From JAUZPB01 sp037140715 (GTDB lineage Bacteria; Bacteroidota; Ignavibacteria; Ignavibacteriales; SURF-24), in contig JBAXDX010000104.1 of assembly GCA_037140715.1 (NCBI GenBank), forward strand, positions 1 through 8,984: a stretch of 8,984 bases of DNA, given 5' to 3'. Every line of letters begins with the position of its first letter. The first letter of the stretch is position 1. Of this stretch, positions 5,611 through 8,984 are shown in pieces. A model generated the notes under the pieces. That model searched no databases. It saw nothing but the letters and a program-made list of their open reading frames with translations, and was not told where the DNA came from. A program made the position numbers and the translations under genes.

Positions 5611-6078
5611 ATGCGAAAAGATAAGATGCTTATTTCGCTCTCACACGACCATTTCCATGGGATTTTGCTTTCGCAGATATTAAAGAAAAATGCTCCGCCA
5701 TATAACGATATGCCGGAAGGGCTTATTGAGAAAGTAAAGTGTACAATTCCCTATTATCATACGGACCTCATTCGTCATTTTAAATACGAAGAAGAACTGC
5801 TTTATCCGCTTGTTAAAGGCATAGACAGTACTATCGATATGTTATTTGAACGACTCATAGAAGAACATAAAATACTAAATGAGATGATGATAATACTCAG
5901 AACCAACGCCAACCCGGAAGAAGATATGGATAAGCTCGGCTACTTTCTTGAAGCCCATATCAGGAAAGAAGAGAGAGCACTCTTCCCCAAAATAGAACTT
6001 GTTGTATCGTATGAAAAATTAATCGAAATCGATAAGAGAATATTTGCAGTAAGACAGAATGAAATTAAAGAAAAATGA
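5611..6078 (+). CDS. Hemerythrin-like HHE cation-binding domain protein
   Basis: This is a cytoplasmic helical-bundle protein predicted to hold a di-iron centre, as used in the family for oxygen, nitric oxide, peroxide or iron sensing and storage. In the 155-residue product the ligand pattern is clear: LSHDHFHG (10-17; H12, H14 or H16 as ligand), HFKYEE (56-61; H56 and E60), EEHKIL (84-89; H86) and AHIRKEE (115-121; H116 and E120). This gives paired H-x3-E motifs on successive helices. The ATG at 5611 is chosen because family members begin shortly before the LSHDH motif; the upstream TTG at 5566 would add 15 residues of no recognisable value. There is no signal peptide or membrane segment. 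The last 20 bases overlap the methyltransferase start, so the two are probably co-translated. The specific ligand and role are unknown. Confidence 0.88.
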   Translation: MRKDKMLISLSHDHFHGILLSQILKKNAPPYNDMPEGLIEKVKCTIPYYHTDLIRHFKYEEELLYPLVKGIDSTIDMLFERLIEEHKILNEMMIILRTNANPEEDMDKLGYFLEAHIRKEERALFPKIELVVSYEKLIEIDKRIFAVRQNEIKEK

Positions 6079-6808
6079 AAGTTTTTTTGATGAAGTTTCT
6101 CTATTTTATGACGGGATGACAGGTTTCACCGAAGCTCTAAAGAGAAGAGAAGCAGTTATAAATAAATTCATCGAAGAAGGTATGAAAAACGTTGCTGATT
6201 TCGGTTGTGGTAGCGGGCTTGACAGTATCTCTCTTTCTCAAAATGGTCTAAAGGTAACTGCTTTTGATCAGTCCGAAGGCATGATTTCTCAGGCGCGGAA
6301 TAATGCACTAAAAGCAGGTGTTCAAATTAGTTTCCGGAAGAAAAGCCTGGATAAAATTCCGGTGTCTTTTGCAAGTAAATTTGACCTTGTCTTATCCCTT
6401 GGCAATACGCTCGCTAATCTTGATAAAGCAAAACTTAGCATGGCGGTTCATAATATGTATAATATTCTTAGACCAAAAGGCCGCGCGGTAATCCAGATAC
6501 TTAATTATACGGTGCTTCAGTCGCGCGGGGAGCGAATTATAAACATTACAACTCACGATACATCTGTCTATGTCCGCTTTTATGATTTACCCGGCGACCA
6601 GTTAAACTTTAACATACTAAAGTTTAATAAGGAAAATCCTTCTGACAGAATCCTCCATTCAACAACATTATTCCCTCATACACGCAAAGACCTCGTTGAC
6701 TTAATGAAATTCGCTGGCTTCCGCGATATAAAAGTTTACGGTAGTCTTAAGCTGGAGAAATTCTCGGCAAACAGCTCCGCTGACCTTGTGATTATTGTCC
6801 GGAAATAA
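6059..6808 (+). CDS. Class I SAM-dependent methyltransferase
   Basis: This is a soluble Rossmann-fold methyltransferase of 249 residues; the substrate is unknown. Motif I is VADFGCGSGL (45-54) for SAM binding, the acidic residue ending strand 2 is D70 (VTAFDQSEGMI), and motif IV is FDLVLSLGNTLANL (108-121). A conserved helix and RPKGRAVIQILN (138-149) follow, like motif post-I/VI in small-molecule methyltransferases. The N-terminal FYDGMTGF (17-24) and the GNTL motif resemble the UbiE/glycine-sarcosine N-methyltransferase-like groups, so a small-molecule substrate is more likely than nucleic acid or protein, but that is inference. The ATG at 6059 lies 20 nt inside the hemerythrin gene, the same overlap length as rnhB-yraN. 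The reading frame continues open for 47 codons after the stop. Confidence 0.88.
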   Translation: MKLKKNESFFDEVSLFYDGMTGFTEALKRREAVINKFIEEGMKNVADFGCGSGLDSISLSQNGLKVTAFDQSEGMISQARNNALKAGVQISFRKKSLDKIPVSFASKFDLVLSLGNTLANLDKAKLSMAVHNMYNILRPKGRAVIQILNYTVLQSRGERIINITTHDTSVYVRFYDLPGDQLNFNILKFNKENPSDRILHSTTLFPHTRKDLVDLMKFAGFRDIKVYGSLKLEKFSANSSADLVIIVRK

Positions 6809-7213
6809 ATCAGCTATTTTAATCAGGAAATAATATCTGCAACTTTTACCGATCCCGATATTTCAAATAATTCGCACAATCAAAACAATACCGGAAGTAA
6901 TTATCCTTATTTTTCGAAATATGCTGAAATAGCGCTTAAAGGTGTTTTATAGCCAATTAAGAACAAAAGATTATTTTTCGGTATTAAAGCATAAAGTTTG
7001 CGGTATATCAAAAGAAAACGTAAAATTGTGTGGAATAATTTAGAAGTAAGATTTATCTTGCATTCGTGAATTGTCCTTGTTATAAGCTTTTATGGTGTTA
7101 AACAGAATTTGGCGGGTAAATAAACAATAGTTGTTACGCGCCAAGGGGTAAATCATAATTATTCCTGAAAGATAAGAGATGTTTTTATTAACAAATAAGA
7201 ATGGATTAAAGTA
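6809..7213. other. 405-base intergenic region before the lipoprotein gene
   Basis: No complete gene is supported. Bases 6809-6952 stay open in the methyltransferase frame after its stop but contain no usable start codon. A small dyad, GTAAGAT-tt-ATCTTGC (7046-7061), could be an operator half-site pair. TTATTTTTCG occurs twice, about 70 bases apart. A sigma70-like promoter candidate is at 7131-7159. There is no rRNA, tRNA or CRISPR signal, and no clean terminator after the methyltransferase. Confidence 0.5.
7131..7159 (+). promoter_or_regulatory. Candidate sigma70-like promoter for the lipoprotein gene
   Basis: TTGTTA (7131-7136, 4 of 6 to TTGACA) and CATAAT (7154-7159, 5 of 6 to TATAAT) are separated by 17 bases, the optimal spacing. 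Transcription would begin near 7166, leaving a leader of about 48 nt. The organism probably also uses the Bacteroidota-style TAnnTTTG box, and none is present here, so the call is tentative. Confidence 0.35.
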
Positions 7214-8878
7214 ATGAAAAAGTATTTCGCTTACCTGTTATTTATTTTACTCAGCGCGACTTTCTCCAACGGGTGCAAGCTTGCTACTGATAATACTGCC
7301 TCCACGAATACCGATAATACCGGTAGTGGTGCAGTTGTGTTAAGAGGGCAGGTGGTTGATAATTCCACGAATACTCCGCTTGCTAAAGCAAGTATAAAAA
7401 TAATTGATGGAACAACAGAGACAGATTATTTTGCTGATAGTGTTGGGGTTTACAGGATTACAATAACCGTAGCCCAGACAAAAGATATTAAAATCGCCGC
7501 TTCCAAGAGTGGATATAAGTCAGATACTACACAAGTGAACGTAACCGGAGGCGCGGTAGTCGATGTTCCCGCTTTTCAGCTTCAGGCGCAGAACTTTGCC
7601 ACAGTAAACGGACAGGTGGTAGATAATGTGTCAGGCAATAATCTTACAGGGGCTGTAATTCGTATCTTAACCGGCTATGAAGAAATACAGACTATAACCG
7701 ATGCAAAGGGTCTCTATACCTCTATCGTCCCGTTGGATAAAAACAAGGAACTTACTATAATTGCCGTAAAAGAAGGATATTATGCCGATACGACTACTAT
7801 CTTTGCGACTATTGGCAGGACTATCAGCATTCCGCTTTTCAAGCTTAAAGCGCGCAACGCGGTAAATGTTCAGACAGGTAATCCTGCATCAATATATCTC
7901 GTTTCACAGACGGCGCAAAGTATAGGCGTCAGGGAAAGCGGTTCGACAGAGGCTTGTTCACTTGTCTGGGAAGTGCAGGATTCAAGCGGAGTTCCTGTAG
8001 ATATTCAGCATTCAGCTCTTGTAGAGTTTAATGTAAAAGTTTCGCCGGGGGGCGGAGAGTTTGTATCACCTGCGACTGTCCAGACTAATGCACTTGGCAG
8101 AGTTACATTAAATATTTCAAGCGGGACAAAGGCGGGAGTTATGCAGTTGCTGGCGCAAATAAAACTGCCTGCCAGAACAGTTCAGTCCAAGCCTGTAAGC
8201 ATTGCCATACACGGAGGGCTTCCGGATCAGACGCATTTCAGCATTGCTCCGGAAAAGCTTAACATTGCGGGCTATGATGTCAATGGTGTTATCGATATAA
8301 TAACGGCTTATGCAGGTGATAAATACGGCAACCCGGTCAGGCAGAAGACCGCTTTATATTTTACAACAGATGGCGGTTACATCGAGGGGAGCGCTCTTAC
8401 TAATGATATGGGGATTGGTTCGGCAAGACTTATGTCCGCAGAACCGCGTCCTGTTCACCCTGTATTGGGGAAAGGCTTTGCAACTGTTACGACTACTACT
8501 GCGGATGAAAATTATAATGTAGTCAAAGGGCAATGTATTGTTCTCTTCTCAGGGGTGCCTTATTTATCTATTACTCCAACAACAATCGATTTGCCCCACC
8601 TTGGCAATCAGACTTTTTATTATACTCTTATGGATGAGAATGGTAATCCGCTTTCTTCCGGTACAAGCATTAGTGTTCAGGTAGAAGGAGATAACATCAA
8701 AGCCACAGGCGATGTATCTGTAAGGATGCCTGACACACAAAGCAAGGGCTGGACGCAGTTTGCGTTTACTCTTGTTAGTAAAGATACTTCTACAACTCCC
8801 CGTCCGATAGGTATTGCGGTTATTGCCGAAGGTCCGAACGGTGCGGCGAAAGTCAGAATTGGAGGGATAGCCAGATAA
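7214..8878 (+). CDS. Multidomain surface lipoprotein: two carboxypeptidase-regulatory-like and three Big_1/invasin-like Ig domains
   Basis: The 554 residues begin with a lipoprotein signal peptide (MKK, hydrophobic 4-17, cleavage at FSNG with lipidated C21; serine at -3 is a weak but acceptable lipobox). A threonine/asparagine/serine-rich linker (22-40) follows. Two tandem carboxypeptidase-regulatory-like beta domains span about 42-124 and 129-212, each opening with GQVVDN at 45 and 133, exactly 88 residues apart. Three Ig-like domains of Big_1 character follow, at about 223-333, 339-446 and 447-554, with the repeated D-x2-G-[NV]-P turn at 256-261, 369-374 and 474-479. The first also has the TNALGRVTLNISSGTKAG segment (291-308). 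There is no C-terminal membrane anchor or sorting domain, so it is held by its lipid. Such proteins are typically envelope- or surface-exposed and serve in adhesion or matrix contact. The ATG at 7214 has only a weak GGA upstream. It appears monocistronic. Confidence 0.82.
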   Translation: MKKYFAYLLFILLSATFSNGCKLATDNTASTNTDNTGSGAVVLRGQVVDNSTNTPLAKASIKIIDGTTETDYFADSVGVYRITITVAQTKDIKIAASKSGYKSDTTQVNVTGGAVVDVPAFQLQAQNFATVNGQVVDNVSGNNLTGAVIRILTGYEEIQTITDAKGLYTSIVPLDKNKELTIIAVKEGYYADTTTIFATIGRTISIPLFKLKARNAVNVQTGNPASIYLVSQTAQSIGVRESGSTEACSLVWEVQDSSGVPVDIQHSALVEFNVKVSPGGGEFVSPATVQTNALGRVTLNISSGTKAGVMQLLAQIKLPARTVQSKPVSIAIHGGLPDQTHFSIAPEKLNIAGYDVNGVIDIITAYAGDKYGNPVRQKTALYFTTDGGYIEGSALTNDMGIGSARLMSAEPRPVHPVLGKGFATVTTTTADENYNVVKGQCIVLFSGVPYLSITPTTIDLPHLGNQTFYYTLMDENGNPLSSGTSISVQVEGDNIKATGDVSVRMPDTQSKGWTQFAFTLVSKDTSTTPRPIGIAVIAEGPNGAAKVRIGGIAR

Positions 8879-8984
8879 AAATATATCGCATTTAAGACTA
8901 AGAATTAATTGAACCGGATAAGAAATTAAGGGTCTATGTTGTTTATAGTGGGTAAAAAGAGAAAAGCAGAGTAAATTTGGATAA
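8879..8984. other. Downstream intergenic stretch with a candidate promoter box at the window edge
   Basis: No gene or terminator hairpin is visible. TAAATTTG (8972-8979) fits TAnnTTTG on the + strand and could be the -7 box of a gene starting just beyond the window. No matching -33 TTTG is at the right distance, so this is weak. Confidence 0.25.

Noticed and set aside
8310..8522. 70-codon + frame inside the lipoprotein gene
   Set aside because: It is out of frame within a well-supported coding region and has no recognisable features.

Overview
The window looks like chromosomal DNA from a Gram-negative member of the Bacteroidota/Chlorobiota/Ignavibacteriota branch (FCB group). The pointers are a moderately AT-rich composition, a UbiA enzyme of the geranylgeranylglyceryl-phosphate type, an MlaE-MlaF-MlaD set without mlaC or mlaB, mostly weak Shine-Dalgarno sites, two well-placed copies of the Bacteroidota-style -7 box TAnnTTTG, and a large multidomain surface-type lipoprotein. 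This placement is inferred from gene content, not measured. All recognised genes are on the + strand.

Left part (1-2142): the window opens inside the 3' end of an unidentified gene (2-139). Its last codons form one arm of a long inverted repeat (108-272) that can fold into a branched structure. A compact cluster follows: a TTG-started UbiA prenyltransferase, RNase HII (rnhB) and a YraN-family putative nuclease. These genes overlap by 1 and 20 nt, so they are very probably one transcript. Middle (2143-4814): after an 84-nt gap with a candidate promoter come mlaE, mlaF and mlaD, a complete inner-membrane lipid transporter core (permease, ATPase, substrate-binding MCE protein). mlaD has the only strong Shine-Dalgarno site in the window.

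Right part (4815-8984): a roughly 800-base gene-poor stretch holds a short palindromic repeat and a 368-bp remnant of a transposable element bounded by 19-bp imperfect inverted repeats. Next is an overlapping pair, a hemerythrin-like HHE protein and a SAM-dependent methyltransferase. A 405-base gap with a plausible promoter leads to a 554-residue predicted lipoprotein carrying two tandem carboxypeptidase-regulatory-like domains and three Big_1/invasin-like Ig domains.

Functionally, the window pairs isoprenoid/lipid chemistry (UbiA) and envelope lipid trafficking (MlaEFD) with genome maintenance (RNase HII, YraN). I found no clear new multi-gene defence or metabolic system. The most unusual signals are the 108-272 structured element, the degenerate mobile element, and the hemerythrin-methyltransferase pair.
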